Below are positions 1 to 8,993 of a stretch of DNA of 64,000 nucleotides, one piece after another. The position numbers were made by a program, and so were the translations under genes. Location: contig JACPRP010000007.1 of NCBI GenBank assembly GCA_016189905.1, forward strand, positions 1 to 64,000, given 5' to 3'. Numbering within the stretch: the first letter of the stretch is position 1; the number at the start of each line of letters is the position of its first letter. Under the pieces are notes generated by a model. The model made no database searches, was not told where the DNA came from, and worked only from the letters and a program-made list of their open reading frames with translations. Source of the stretch: Chloroflexota bacterium (GTDB taxonomy: Bacteria; Chloroflexota; UBA6077; FW602-bin22; JACPRP01).

Positions 1-133
1 ATATGGCTACCCGTAGCGCAGGGGCTCGTCCCCCGCCCCGCCCAGCGGGGGACGAGCCCCCGCGCTACATTGCATACGCTCGGTATATCGGTGGCTGCTC
101 CGCTAGCCAAAATCCTTTGGAAACTGCCATAGA
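1..133. repeat. Dispersed palindromic repeat, copy 1
   Basis: This stretch recurs almost base for base at 23009-23141. Its core is a long hairpin: arms 13-35 and 46-68 pair over 23 bp with one mismatch around a 10-nt C-rich loop. The outer ends read GTAGCGC...GCGCTAC. It contains no plausible gene. The copy is cut by the window edge or begins there. Confidence 0.85.
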
Positions 134-162
134 GTACGAGGGTGGAAGGGGGCACGCAAGGA

Positions 163-279
163 ATGGGTAGCTTCTCGCTAAGATCAGTCCGACATAAGCT
201 CCAACAGGTTCTACTCGCGCTCTTAACGCTGCTTTCATCGGTGTCTGCCACCGGTACGATGCCCAGCGCTTCGGCCTAG
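163..279 (+). other. Signal-peptide leader ended by in-frame amber codon
   Basis: An ATG at 163, preceded by AAGG, opens a frame that encodes a classical Sec signal peptide: a basic start (SLRSVRHK), a hydrophobic core rich in L, A and V, and an ASA-type cleavage end. The frame stops at TAG 277-279. It is the same frame as the downstream beta-propeller protein, and no other stop separates them. CAG to TAG is the simplest change that would explain it. The leader and the body therefore look like one secreted protein broken at the cleavage site, or read through. Confidence 0.6.
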
Positions 280-297
280 CCCGAGTCGCCCTATCGG

Positions 298-1719
298 GTG
301 ACGGAGTTCCCGATTCGAGCTGGAGCCGACGGCACGTACGAGGCTGCGGTATCGGGCAAGTGGGTGGTGTGGCGCAACGCGGGGGACCACCGGCTGATTT
401 CGGGTCGGAATCTGGAATTGGGGCTGGACTTCACCTTCGATGCGGGAGGCAGCGTGCAGGCCCCTGTGGACCTGGATAGGGAGACAGTGGTGACCGTAGC
501 GGCACCTGGCGGACCGGGTGAAGGGGTTTACCACTACCGTCTGCCGGAAGCTCCGCGCTTCCCCGTGGCGCAGCCCGTGGCGGATGCGGGACCATCTTCC
601 CCCGCTTCGCGACGGTGGCCGAGGGTCAGCGGGAATGTGGTGATCTGGGCCCAGATAAGGGGGATGGGCTCAGACATTCACGGGCACGACCTGGGGAGCC
701 AGCAGTCTTTCGCCATCACCTCGGACGCCGCCTACCAGGAGTGGCCGGCTATCTCCGGCAATTACGTCGTGTGGCGCGACAACCGCAACTCGCCGCCGAT
801 GGTGCCCGGGCCCTCCGGAATGCTGATTCCGCAGGAGAAGGATATCTACGGCTACGATCTGTCCACGCGCCAGGAGTTTCGCATAACCGCCAGGGCAGAA
901 GAGGTCGGACCACCGGCGATTTCGGGCACGATAGTCGTCTGGTCGGTTCGGCGAGAGGGGGTGAACTACCTGTACGGGTATGACATCGCCAAGAAGCAGG
1001 AGTTCAAGATCACCCAACTGCCTCCTTCGCCCTACGGGGGTGTTTCAGTGGACGTGGACGGCGATCTCGTGGACTGGAGCGCCCAGGGGGACCTCGACGA
1101 GGACGTGTTCGCCTACGATCTCAAGCAGGCCAGGCAGCTCGCCGTCACCCGCGCCGTTGGCGCACAGCGGTCGCCCAGGGTATCCGGGAAAACCGTGGTT
1201 TGGACCGACCACCGGCGCAGTGGCGTCGCGCTAGGCGAATTCGACGCCGACATCTACGGGGCCACGATCGAGCCGGGCAGCGGTGCAGTTCCACCCATCA
1301 TCAGCGCTCCGGAGGTCGCGGACGCCAAGGTGGAGATCGTCTGGCCGCACGAAAACGCATCCGTGGATCAGGCAAAGAAGGTGAACGTGAGCGCTTCCCT
1401 GTTCGCGCCGGGGACACTCCTTTCTCCCCCGACGGACTGGAATCCCACAGTCCGCCTCCATCGCGCCCTCAACAACGAGGTCAGCCAGGAGGCGGCGATA
1501 GGGCAGAAACGTCTCGTGTCTACCGCGTCCGTAACGTACCCCGTGTGGGACTTCAACGACATCGACGTGGCAGATGCTAACGATCCGGCCAACAAGTACT
1601 ACTTCACATTGAGCGTCGACGGCGTGACCACGTTCACGAACGTCTGGGCCCACGGCGCGGACGCGCGGACACACTTCCCGGAGATGGATACGCCGATGCG
1701 GAGCTGCCTAGGGAATTGA
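298..1719 (+). CDS. Secreted beta-propeller repeat protein
   Basis: The 473-residue product has at least five repeats of about 45-60 residues. Each pairs a strand of the type 'ISGNYVVWRD' with a strand of the type 'DIYGYDLSTRQEFRIT'. This is the pattern of TolB-like or surface beta-propeller repeats. About 120 C-terminal residues after the repeats look like a separate beta domain. The function is unknown; a cell-surface or extracellular binding role is an inference from the fold. The GTG at 298 is only the first start after the amber codon at 277. The natural start is probably ATG 163, which supplies the signal peptide. It converges on the membrane-protein genes that follow. Confidence 0.7.
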   Translation: MTEFPIRAGADGTYEAAVSGKWVVWRNAGDHRLISGRNLELGLDFTFDAGGSVQAPVDLDRETVVTVAAPGGPGEGVYHYRLPEAPRFPVAQPVADAGPSSPASRRWPRVSGNVVIWAQIRGMGSDIHGHDLGSQQSFAITSDAAYQEWPAISGNYVVWRDNRNSPPMVPGPSGMLIPQEKDIYGYDLSTRQEFRITARAEEVGPPAISGTIVVWSVRREGVNYLYGYDIAKKQEFKITQLPPSPYGGVSVDVDGDLVDWSAQGDLDEDVFAYDLKQARQLAVTRAVGAQRSPRVSGKTVVWTDHRRSGVALGEFDADIYGATIEPGSGAVPPIISAPEVADAKVEIVWPHENASVDQAKKVNVSASLFAPGTLLSPPTDWNPTVRLHRALNNEVSQEAAIGQKRLVSTASVTYPVWDFNDIDVADANDPANKYYFTLSVDGVTTFTNVWAHGADARTHFPEMDTPMRSCLGN

Positions 1720-1781
1720 GCGGGCGTTTACGGGGAGTGCCCCCCGGGGCAATAATGGTCTCCATAACCACAGGTCCAGTC

Positions 1782-2264
1782 TCACCATAGGGACACGGAG
1801 GGATCGTCGCCCGACTTACATCTGGGCCGTGGGGCTCGGGCGACCGTCAGGAACAAGCCCCCAATAATGAGCGGCGGCAGGACCGCCAATGCCAGGCCCG
1901 CGGCCAAGTTCCCACGCGGGAAAGTGGGGTCCAACAGGTGCACGAACCACAGGAAGATCTGCGCTATGCCAGCGAAGAGCAGGATGCCCCCTGCTGCCGC
2001 CTCCGAGCGGAAGGCTAGGATAGCACCAAGGAGGAACAGAGTGTTGGCTACGCCGAAGGTAAGCAAGCTGAGTTGGGTCGGCTGCGCGTACGTTCCGAAG
2101 GGAGCGCCGTCCAGGACAAACGGCATCGGCACGCCTCGCAGCTCGCCAATGAGGCCCAGGATGATGAAGGCGCTCAAGAGCGCTCCAAGAAGGGATAGTA
2201 TTCTCGCCAGCCACCTCACGGCTGGGCGAACGCGACGCGATGGGGGTGCATAACCATCGTCCAA
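1782..2264 (-). CDS. Four-helix membrane protein, unknown
   Basis: A 160-residue protein with about four hydrophobic segments (near residues 20-42, 64-85, 92-112 and 122-145) and short basic ends. The start is a TTG at 2264 with GGAGG six bases upstream. No family is recognised. It is the last gene of a minus-strand run that begins with murT. The next gene upstream is also a small membrane protein of similar size, so the pair may work together, but nothing shows what it does. Confidence 0.6.
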   Translation of the reverse strand: MDDGYAPPSRRVRPAVRWLARILSLLGALLSAFIILGLIGELRGVPMPFVLDGAPFGTYAQPTQLSLLTFGVANTLFLLGAILAFRSEAAAGGILLFAGIAQIFLWFVHLLDPTFPRGNLAAGLALAVLPPLIIGGLFLTVARAPRPRCKSGDDPSVSLW

Positions 2265-2318
2265 ATCAGCCTCCTCACAACTCGGAATATGGCGTAGAGT
2301 TTATGTCGACCATGGCGA

Positions 2319-2789
2319 TCAGTCCTTTTGAGCTGTCGGTAAGCGTCCAGCACCTCGCGTAAGGCGGTAGCCGGCGACGTAAGTGGCGAAAACCACGAAA
2401 ACCAGTCCTACCAGGTGACGCACGAAAAGCGCCGATGGGCCAGCGTATTGCTGGAAGATGATAACGAGCGTGGAGATGAGCATTAGGCCATCGAACGCGG
2501 CCACAGCCCAGAGCAGGGCAATGCCGAGGATCACGACGGCCCGTCTTATGCCGCCATAAGGGATCAAGGCGGCGAGCGCGAAAGGACAACTTACAGCCAG
2601 CAGCGACAGGCTGACCAAGGCCAGCCCCAGATAGGCGTTATCGGTTCTTTGCACGAGCACTGCCAGGATGAAGCCACCGATAATAATCAACAGCAGGGCG
2701 CTCATTCCTGACGCCCGTCGGCTTGGCTTACCTGTATCGGATAACATCGCCATCGTGGCCATTGTACAGGCAGACTGCGCTCGGATCAA
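2319..2789 (-). CDS. Small membrane protein, unknown
   Basis: A 156-residue frame with about four hydrophobic stretches and a charged C-terminus (RLTRGAGRLPTAQKD). The true start is uncertain. The TTG at 2789 gives a non-hydrophobic 27-residue leader, and an internal Met (such as the one before SALLLIIIGG) may be used instead. It lies between murJ and another small membrane gene on the same strand. No motif or family is recognised. Confidence 0.55.
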   Translation of the reverse strand: MIRAQSACTMATMAMLSDTGKPSRRASGMSALLLIIIGGFILAVLVQRTDNAYLGLALVSLSLLAVSCPFALAALIPYGGIRRAVVILGIALLWAVAAFDGLMLISTLVIIFQQYAGPSALFVRHLVGLVFVVFATYVAGYRLTRGAGRLPTAQKD

Positions 2790-2867
2790 TGGGTCAGCAG
2801 AGTGAAGCGACTGCTCGGGTGACCGATAGACACAAGTGTGTGCCTCGGAAAGAATGCGATTAAGGCG

Positions 2868-4460
2868 TCAACCTCTACGGCCGAATCTTAACGCGAGCAC
2901 ATCGCGCACGCGGGCGACTTCATCGGAGCGCACGACAAGCGAAAACGCGAGGTAGGCGCCTCCCCCAACGAGGATCGAGGAACCGACGAAGACAAGTCTA
3001 TCGGCTATCTGCGGCAGATCGAGCAAAGCCAGTAAAGGAGCCACCGCATCCGCGAACCCGAGGACCACGAACCCCATCAAGACCGCGGCCACCGACGTCT
3101 TGGCAACGGAGGCCAGCAGCCGTTGCTCGCCAAGGCCTCCCAGCCGGCGCCGGGCGAGAAAGAGCAAAGTAATGGCCTCGAACGTCGCCGAGATTGAAGC
3201 GGCGAGGGCAAGGCCGCCGTGCGAAAGGAACTGAACGAGCACCAGGGCCAGCATCACGTTGATCAGCATGGCGGCGAAGGCCACGACGACCGGCGTTCGC
3301 GTGTCTTGCAGGGCATAGAAAGCCCGCGTGATGATCTCTGTGGCCGAGTGAGCAAACAGCGCGGCCGCGTAGAATTGCAGGGCGAAGGCCGTCAAGTCGG
3401 CGGATTGAGGATCGAACTCTCCCCGTTGAAATAGCAACTGGATGATCGGGTAGCGCAACACGATCAGACCGATGCTGGCGGGGATCGTCAGATAAAGAAT
3501 AAGGCGGAGCGAGGTGGCCATTGTGTGGCGCAGCGCTGCCAGTTGATCGGTTGCCCCCTGGGCCGCCAGGGTCGGGAAGACGGCCGTGGAGATGGCCATG
3601 GCGAAGATGCCAACGGGCATCATCGTCAGCGTCCACGCGTAGTTCAGCGCCGCGAAGCGCTCCTCCATTCCCGAGGCAAAGAACAAGATCACCGCGAAAT
3701 TCACCTGGGCCACCGCCAGGCCGATGGTGCGCGGCAGCATCAGGCGCCCCACCTGAACCACACCCGGATGCTTGATATCAATGATCCGGGTGTATGTCAT
3801 GCGCACCCGCCAGAGTCCGGGGATCTGCACCAGCAAGAACAACAGCGCTCCGATAGCGGACCCGAGGGCCAGGCCGTAGATGCCAAACGGACCGGCCAGA
3901 AACAGCGCGCCGACGATGATGCCGACGTTGTACACGGTTGGCGCGAGCGAAGCGAGGAGAAAGCGGTTGTGCGAATTGAGCACGCTGGTGGCGAAGCAGC
4001 CGAGACTGAAAAAAATCGGCGAGAGCAGCATGACGCGAGCCAGGTTCGCCGCGAGCAGACTTGTCTCTTCGTCGAAGAACGGCGCCAGCAGACGGACGAG
4101 CTGCGGCGCAAAGATCATCAGCACGACGCAGACCGGCGTCAGCACCGCCACGGAGAGATTGAACAACGAGCTGACCATCTTCCAGCCCTCGTCGTGATCT
4201 CCTCGCGCCAGGTAGCCGGTGAATACCGGGATGAAGGCCGAAGCGACGGCGCCGCCAACCAGCACCTGGAAGATCAGATCGGGAATGCGGTTCCCAGCCA
4301 GATACGCCTCGTAATCGCGGCCAGTGCCGAACTGATAGCTGATAACCATCTCACGAAGGACCCCGGTCAGCCGGCTGGTCGCCATAGCCGCCATCATCAT
4401 CAACGCCGCGCCAGCCAATCGCTGTCGAGAGCCTGCCGTCGCCGATTGCCTCAACGCCAC
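2868..4460 (-). CDS. murJ: Lipid II flippase MurJ (MviN)
   Basis: MurJ moves undecaprenyl-linked lipid II across the membrane for peptidoglycan assembly. The 530-residue length, the many hydrophobic helices, and the N-terminal signature 'SRLTGVLREMVISYQFG' followed by 'IPDLIFQVLVGGAVASAFIPVF' are typical of the MOP-superfamily MurJ proteins. The GTG start at 4460 is 13 bp downstream of the gatD stop, so it is probably co-transcribed with murT and gatD. The three genes together handle late cell-wall precursor steps. It looks intact. Confidence 0.93.
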   Translation of the reverse strand: MALRQSATAGSRQRLAGAALMMMAAMATSRLTGVLREMVISYQFGTGRDYEAYLAGNRIPDLIFQVLVGGAVASAFIPVFTGYLARGDHDEGWKMVSSLFNLSVAVLTPVCVVLMIFAPQLVRLLAPFFDEETSLLAANLARVMLLSPIFFSLGCFATSVLNSHNRFLLASLAPTVYNVGIIVGALFLAGPFGIYGLALGSAIGALLFLLVQIPGLWRVRMTYTRIIDIKHPGVVQVGRLMLPRTIGLAVAQVNFAVILFFASGMEERFAALNYAWTLTMMPVGIFAMAISTAVFPTLAAQGATDQLAALRHTMATSLRLILYLTIPASIGLIVLRYPIIQLLFQRGEFDPQSADLTAFALQFYAAALFAHSATEIITRAFYALQDTRTPVVVAFAAMLINVMLALVLVQFLSHGGLALAASISATFEAITLLFLARRRLGGLGEQRLLASVAKTSVAAVLMGFVVLGFADAVAPLLALLDLPQIADRLVFVGSSILVGGGAYLAFSLVVRSDEVARVRDVLALRFGRRG

Positions 4461-4473
4461 TACACCGTGCTCC

Positions 4474-5235
4474 TCAAATCGCTCCCGTGTTCATCTTACC
4501 CCGGCCCCGGATTCTGGCGATCACGGCGCGGTGAGCCCTCTCCTCGAGGCCCGCGTCGACCGGAGGCAAGACGATATTCTGACCGTAGCGGCGGCGCAGC
4601 GCGCTCGCGATGAGATGGTCCGTCAGCCACGCGTTCTTTGGCAGGATAGAGCCGTGCAGGTAGGTGCCGTAAGCGTTCTTGTACACCGCTCCCTCGAAGC
4701 CATCCTCCGCGTTGTTGCCGAAGCCGTGGAGAACCTTGCCAATCGGGCGCGCGGCCGGACCGAGATAAGTCTTGCCGCTATGGTTTTCGAAGCCGACGAG
4801 GGTGCGGCGCTCGCCCGTGAACGAGCATTCGACGACGGCGTCGCCGATGCAGCGCCTATTGCCCGCCACGGTCCACGCGTCGAACAACCCGATGCCTGGC
4901 AGCACCACGTCTTCCCCCGTCTTGAAGTACTTTCCCAACAACTGATAGCCACCACAGACAGCGAGAACGACGGCGCCGTCCTCCACGGCCTCGACGATGG
5001 AGCCGCCCTTGACCTTTTGCAGGTCGTCGGCGATCAGCGACTGCTCCCTATCCTGGCCACCGCCGACGAAGAGGATATCGTACTCGCGGGGATCGAGAGT
5101 CTGCCCGAGCGCCAGGTTCCGCACCTCGACCTCGACGCCGGCCCACTGCGCCCGTCGCGTCAGCGCAATGATGTTGCCTCGGTCGCCGTAGATGTTCATC
5201 AGGTCCGCGTATAAATGGCCGATAACTACCTTCAA
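4474..5235 (-). CDS. gatD: Lipid II isoglutaminyl synthase, glutaminase subunit GatD
   Basis: GatD is a class I (CobB/CobQ-like) glutamine amidotransferase. It supplies ammonia to MurT for amidation of the D-Glu carboxyl of lipid II. The nucleophile Cys is in 'AVCGGYQLLG' and the catalytic His in 'GTYLHGSILPKN'. The start chosen is TTG 5235 (KVVIGHLYADLMNIYGDRGN), with GAGG six bases upstream, giving about 253 residues, the family's usual size. The same frame is open up to 5388, but that extension runs through a palindrome and is unlikely to be translated. It is paired with murT upstream and murJ downstream. Confidence 0.9.
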   Translation of the reverse strand: MKVVIGHLYADLMNIYGDRGNIIALTRRAQWAGVEVEVRNLALGQTLDPREYDILFVGGGQDREQSLIADDLQKVKGGSIVEAVEDGAVVLAVCGGYQLLGKYFKTGEDVVLPGIGLFDAWTVAGNRRCIGDAVVECSFTGERRTLVGFENHSGKTYLGPAARPIGKVLHGFGNNAEDGFEGAVYKNAYGTYLHGSILPKNAWLTDHLIASALRRRYGQNIVLPPVDAGLEERAHRAVIARIRGRGKMNTGAI

Positions 5236-5305
5236 CTGTCGCCTCGCAATCAATCTTGCAGGGGCCAAGCGTTCTCGACGACGGCCACCCCACCCCGGTT
5301 TATTG

Positions 5306-5352
5306 GGGTGTTTTGGGCGTGTCGCGCGAAGCGCGACACGCCCAAAACACCC
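5306..5352. repeat. 22-bp perfect inverted repeat with GAA loop
   Basis: Arms 5306-5327 and 5331-5352 are perfectly complementary and are separated only by GAA. The tip therefore reads GCGAAGC, a sequence known to form an unusually stable DNA mini-hairpin. It lies in the 185-bp gap between murT and gatD, and may attenuate transcription between them. Confidence 0.85.
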
Positions 5353-5420
5353 TTGCCCCTGGCAAGGACGGCTTCCGCAGCCATCCAAGCAAAACGATGC
5401 TCTGAACGCATTGTTCCTGA

Positions 5421-6803
5421 TTAATCCTGCCAGAATTTCCCGACGTAACCTAGCCGCTGGATCACTTCGCGGACCTCTAGCATCGCGGTGTACGTGGGCA
5501 AGACGTAGAGAGTACCCTCTTTCTCGACGCCGGCGAGTCCCGCGTGTAGCGCCCGCGGCAAATCCTTCTCGATTTCCACCTTCGATGGGTCAACCAGGGC
5601 ATATTTCAAGCGCACGGCCATATCTTCGGCCCGGGTTCCGGCGACGACCACACGCCGGGTCCTGGTCTGCAGAACCTCAAAATCGACATCCCAGAGCCAG
5701 GAGATATCCGTGCCATCGGCGATGTTGTCGTTGATCACTATCAGGAGGTCCTTCTGGGCACCATCAAGGAGTATCGTGCGCAGCACCTCGTTGAACCCGA
5801 TGGGATTCTTGACGAGCGCCAGGAAGATCAGCTTATCCTCGATTTGAATGCGTTCGATGCGGCCGAAAGCCGCCGAAAAACCCTCGATCCCAGCCTTGAC
5901 GTCTTCGAGGGGAAGGCCGAGGGCTAGGCCGGTGGCCGCGGCCGCCAGGGCATTGTAGACGTTGTACATCCCGGGGAGGCCGAGCCTCACGTTCAAGGGG
6001 CCCTGCGGGCCCCGCATGAGCAGCTCGGCGCCCACCGTCCCATTCAGCGAGATGCTATCGGCACCCAGGTCAGGTATTGGCCTCTTGGCTCCGCAATTCG
6101 GGCAGGAATACTTGCCGACGTGTCCGTAGAAAGCGACCGCGTAGGCATAGCGCGCGCCGCAGCTCACACAACTCTTCGAATCGGCGGCGTGTTCAAGCGT
6201 GGCGCGGCCGTAGCGCTCATCCTCGATGCCGAAATAGAGCACCGAAGCGGCGAGCGATTTCCCCAGGCTCGCCACCAGCGGGTCGTCGGCGTTGAGCACG
6301 ACACGCGCCGACGACGGCAACTGTCGCAGCGCCTTGCGCCAGAGGCCCGCGATGTAGTCGATCTCGCCGTAGCGGTCGAGCTGGTCACGGAAGAGGTTAT
6401 TGATGACGACGACCGTCGGTTTCGCTTCAGCCACCACCAGCGGCAGGTTGGCTTCATCCACCTCGAAGAGCCCGATATCGCCTCCGGGCCGGCCGGTTAT
6501 GCTCGACGAGTTCAGCAGCGCCGACGTCACCCCGCTGACCAGATTCGCGCCCGAGCGATTGTGCACCGGCTTCAGGCCGGCAACCTGGAGCATGTTGGAG
6601 ATCATGCGGGTGGTAGTGGTCTTGCCATTGGTGCCCGTGACGACGACACAACCCTGGCGTAAACGACCGGTCATTTTCCCGAGGGCGCCTGGATCGATCC
6701 TTCGCGTGATACCGCCGGGCAAGGTCGTGCCGCCCCCAAAATTCAACCGGCGGCTCAAGGAAGCCACCAGCTTACCAGCGACTATCGCAGCAGCCAACCG
6801 CAC
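5421..6803 (-). CDS. murT: Lipid II isoglutaminyl synthase, Mur-ligase subunit MurT
   Basis: MurT is the ATP-dependent ligase partner of GatD and activates the D-Glu side carboxyl of lipid II. The 460-residue protein has the Mur-ligase P-loop 'GTNGKTTTTR' near residue 58. It also has the MurT-specific zinc ribbon (CVSCG...CPNCG) in the middle domain and the C-terminal DUF1727 region. A GTG start at 6803 gives the usual N-terminus (MRLAAAIVAGKLVASLSRR). It is first in the minus-strand murT-gatD-murJ run. Confidence 0.92.
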   Translation of the reverse strand: MRLAAAIVAGKLVASLSRRLNFGGGTTLPGGITRRIDPGALGKMTGRLRQGCVVVTGTNGKTTTTRMISNMLQVAGLKPVHNRSGANLVSGVTSALLNSSSITGRPGGDIGLFEVDEANLPLVVAEAKPTVVVINNLFRDQLDRYGEIDYIAGLWRKALRQLPSSARVVLNADDPLVASLGKSLAASVLYFGIEDERYGRATLEHAADSKSCVSCGARYAYAVAFYGHVGKYSCPNCGAKRPIPDLGADSISLNGTVGAELLMRGPQGPLNVRLGLPGMYNVYNALAAAATGLALGLPLEDVKAGIEGFSAAFGRIERIQIEDKLIFLALVKNPIGFNEVLRTILLDGAQKDLLIVINDNIADGTDISWLWDVDFEVLQTRTRRVVVAGTRAEDMAVRLKYALVDPSKVEIEKDLPRALHAGLAGVEKEGTLYVLPTYTAMLEVREVIQRLGYVGKFWQD

Positions 6804-6974
6804 CGGCTATCACTCCCACCGCCGAACATCTCCCGGCTCGCCAATTCCTGAGCTATTGTACTGCAAAATGAGTGCCAATTGGGAGTAGTATAACATGAAT
6901 TGAGGGGATGGTGTGCAGTACCAACGGGGACGGGGTCAACGCAGAAACACGGAGCAGGGTAATATCGGGTGGCT

Positions 6975-7010
6975 GAGACCGACGCGGTTTTCGAAAACCG
7001 CGTCGGTCTC
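6975..7010. repeat. 36-bp perfect palindrome
   Basis: The sequence is exactly self-complementary, centred on TTCGAA, with outer ends GAGACCGACGCGG. It lies in the 284-bp gap upstream of murT and downstream of the ThDP enzyme. Flanking bases (GGTGGCTGAGACCGA before, CGCCCGGCATCTGAG after) resemble those at 19670-19740, so the two sites belong to one divergent family. Confidence 0.85.
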
Positions 7011-7087
7011 GTGCGCCCGGCATCTGAGCAATTCGCCGCTGTGTTCCCGACGATACCTTTTGAAATGGAAGTGACGGGCGGCAATGG

Positions 7088-8872
7088 CTAGCGATAGCGA
7101 GTGACCGTGTCCACGAGCGCGGGCTGGCCGTGCTTCACCGCCTCCAGGGCGCGGCGCAGAGCTCCTCCGACCTGGGACGGGTGTTCTATCGGGCCCTCGG
7201 CGTGCCAGCCGAACGAGCGCGCCAGGTTGGCGAAGTCTGGCGGCGGGTCGTCGATGGCCTGGCCGATGTGGGCATTCTCCACAGGCGTTCCCCGAAACTT
7301 GGCGAGAGCGATCTGATGGTCGTAGTCCTGGTAGTACGCGCGGTTGTTGAACATCACGACGAGCAACGGTATCCGCTCGTGGGTGGCGACCCATAACGCG
7401 CCCGGGTCGAACATGAGGTCCCCATCTGGCTGTACGTCGACCACCACCTTTCCGGTGCCCTTGTAGGCCAGAGCGACGCCCAGGGAGATGCCGATCTGGG
7501 TGCCGGTGCCCAGGCTGATGCCGGGATGGCGCTCGGGCCGATCGAAATCCCAGAGCTTGAAGGCCCAGTTTGCCAGCGTATTGGCCGTTAGCACCCAGTC
7601 TTCGTTACGGATCACCTCCCATATCTCGCTCGCCAGCCGAGCCGTCGCTATCGGCGTGGCGTCCCAATCCATCCTGGCTTCTTCTCGCCACTGGGCTCTG
7701 GCCGCGCGGTGCAGCGCGCCGATCCTCTCCGCACGCGCCCGCACCCGAACCTGAGCGGAAGTGTCGGCGCTCACTCGATGCTGGACCCGCTCCGCGAGCA
7801 GCGGCAGCGCCACCGAGGAATCGGCGATGATCTGCAGGTCGACGGGCACGATTTGCTGGAATTCGTCAGACCACCGACTGATGTTAATATCGCGATAGCC
7901 AATCTCGGCAATCTTGCAGTGTGGAGGAATTATGTACTTGATCTTCTCCGTGGGAGTGCCGTACTGCAGCTTTGGATCAGCCTGGACCACCGAATTCCAC
8001 AGCTCCTTAACGTCCACCGCAAGGATAAGGTCGGCCTGACCGAGGAGGTCTTTCTGACTCTGGCCGTATCTGAGGGTATGGGTGACGTGAAAGCTGACAT
8101 TTAGCGGGTGCCCGGTCGGGAAGTTGAGCCGATGATTCAGATCGACGACAGGGGCGCCGCACGCCTCGGCGAGCTTAACCAGGTCGAAGAAGGCCGAGTG
8201 ATTGCGGCCGGAGTATCCGGCAATGATTATCGGGTTTTCGGCTTTCGCGAGGAGATCGGCCAGCTCGTCGAGGGCAGCAGGATCGGGATGCGCCAGCGTG
8301 CCGGGGCCGAGTCTGGCCGGATTCGGCAACTGGACATCTTCCTGCAGCGGATCGAGCTGGAAGGCCTGATCGAAGCAGATGTACACCGGTCCGCACGGCT
8401 CTTGTGTGGCAACGCGGTAGGCGCGGGCGAAGGAGTCGACCACATCCTGGGCGTTCACCGGTGTGCGGTCCCACTTGGTGAACTCGCGTATCGGCAGCGA
8501 CTGGGGCGTGCTGCTGTGGATCCAGTCCATGTAGGGGCGACGGCGGCCGGGGTCCAGCGGGCCACCCGCGCCCAACAAGATCAAAGGCACGCGGTCCAGA
8601 TAAGTGTAGTAGAGACCCATCGTGCAATGGAGTAGCCCCACCGTATCGTGCACGATAGCGGCCATCGGGCGGCCGGTGACCTTAGCATAGCCGTGGGCGA
8701 TGAGCACGGCTATTTTCTCGTGCGGGCAAAGGATCATGGGCGACCTGTTGCCGCCATAATTAACGAGAGAATCGTGCAGGCCCCGAAAAGTCGAGCCCGG
8801 GTTCAGGCTAACGTAGGAGATCTCGTACCGGTGGATCAGGTCGACGATAAGGTCCGAACCGTATCTAGTCAT
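7088..8872 (-). CDS. ThDP-dependent enzyme (acetolactate-synthase-like)
   Basis: This 594-residue protein has the three-domain layout of pyruvate-oxidase/acetolactate-synthase family enzymes. The Pyr domain has the cofactor-activating Glu in 'CPHEKIAVLIAHGYAK'. The central domain begins 'ELADLLAKAENPIIIAGYSG'. The C-terminal PP domain has 'QPDGDLMFDPG...VVMFNN', the diphosphate/Mg motif with the first Gly of GDG replaced. The substrate cannot be read from sequence; decarboxylation or carboligation of a 2-oxo acid is the family role. It lies downstream of a TTT binding lipoprotein and a molybdopterin oxidoreductase on the same strand, which suggests a shared catabolic route for an imported organic acid. 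Confidence 0.8.
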   Translation of the reverse strand: MTRYGSDLIVDLIHRYEISYVSLNPGSTFRGLHDSLVNYGGNRSPMILCPHEKIAVLIAHGYAKVTGRPMAAIVHDTVGLLHCTMGLYYTYLDRVPLILLGAGGPLDPGRRRPYMDWIHSSTPQSLPIREFTKWDRTPVNAQDVVDSFARAYRVATQEPCGPVYICFDQAFQLDPLQEDVQLPNPARLGPGTLAHPDPAALDELADLLAKAENPIIIAGYSGRNHSAFFDLVKLAEACGAPVVDLNHRLNFPTGHPLNVSFHVTHTLRYGQSQKDLLGQADLILAVDVKELWNSVVQADPKLQYGTPTEKIKYIIPPHCKIAEIGYRDINISRWSDEFQQIVPVDLQIIADSSVALPLLAERVQHRVSADTSAQVRVRARAERIGALHRAARAQWREEARMDWDATPIATARLASEIWEVIRNEDWVLTANTLANWAFKLWDFDRPERHPGISLGTGTQIGISLGVALAYKGTGKVVVDVQPDGDLMFDPGALWVATHERIPLLVVMFNNRAYYQDYDHQIALAKFRGTPVENAHIGQAIDDPPPDFANLARSFGWHAEGPIEHPSQVGGALRRALEAVKHGQPALVDTVTRYR

Positions 8873-8918
8873 CGATTCCTCCTTGCCTGATTTTCTCTAG
8901 CACGAAGATACGTCAACC

Positions 8919-8956
8919 GTCCTTCTGCCGAAGGATACTTACTTCCGCAGAAGGAC
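8919..8956. repeat. Inverted repeat between catabolic genes
   Basis: Arms 8919-8933 and 8942-8956 (GTCCTTCTGCCGAAG type) pair with one mismatch around an 8-nt loop. No T-tract follows on either strand, so it is not a typical terminator. The arm motif GTCCTTC...GAAGGAC recurs at 19691-19708. Confidence 0.7.
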
Positions 8957-8993
8957 AAAGAGCGCAAAGTGAATTATGAAGAGAACTACGGCA

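Noticed and set aside
163-279. Pyrrolysine at TAG 277
   Set aside because: The site is a signal-peptide cleavage point, not a methylamine methyltransferase, and no pyl gene is in the window; mutation or sequencing error is simpler.
3525-4613. A 362-codon open frame on the plus strand
   Set aside because: It is antisense to murJ and gatD, has a skewed Arg/Gln/His composition, and has no recognisable domain.
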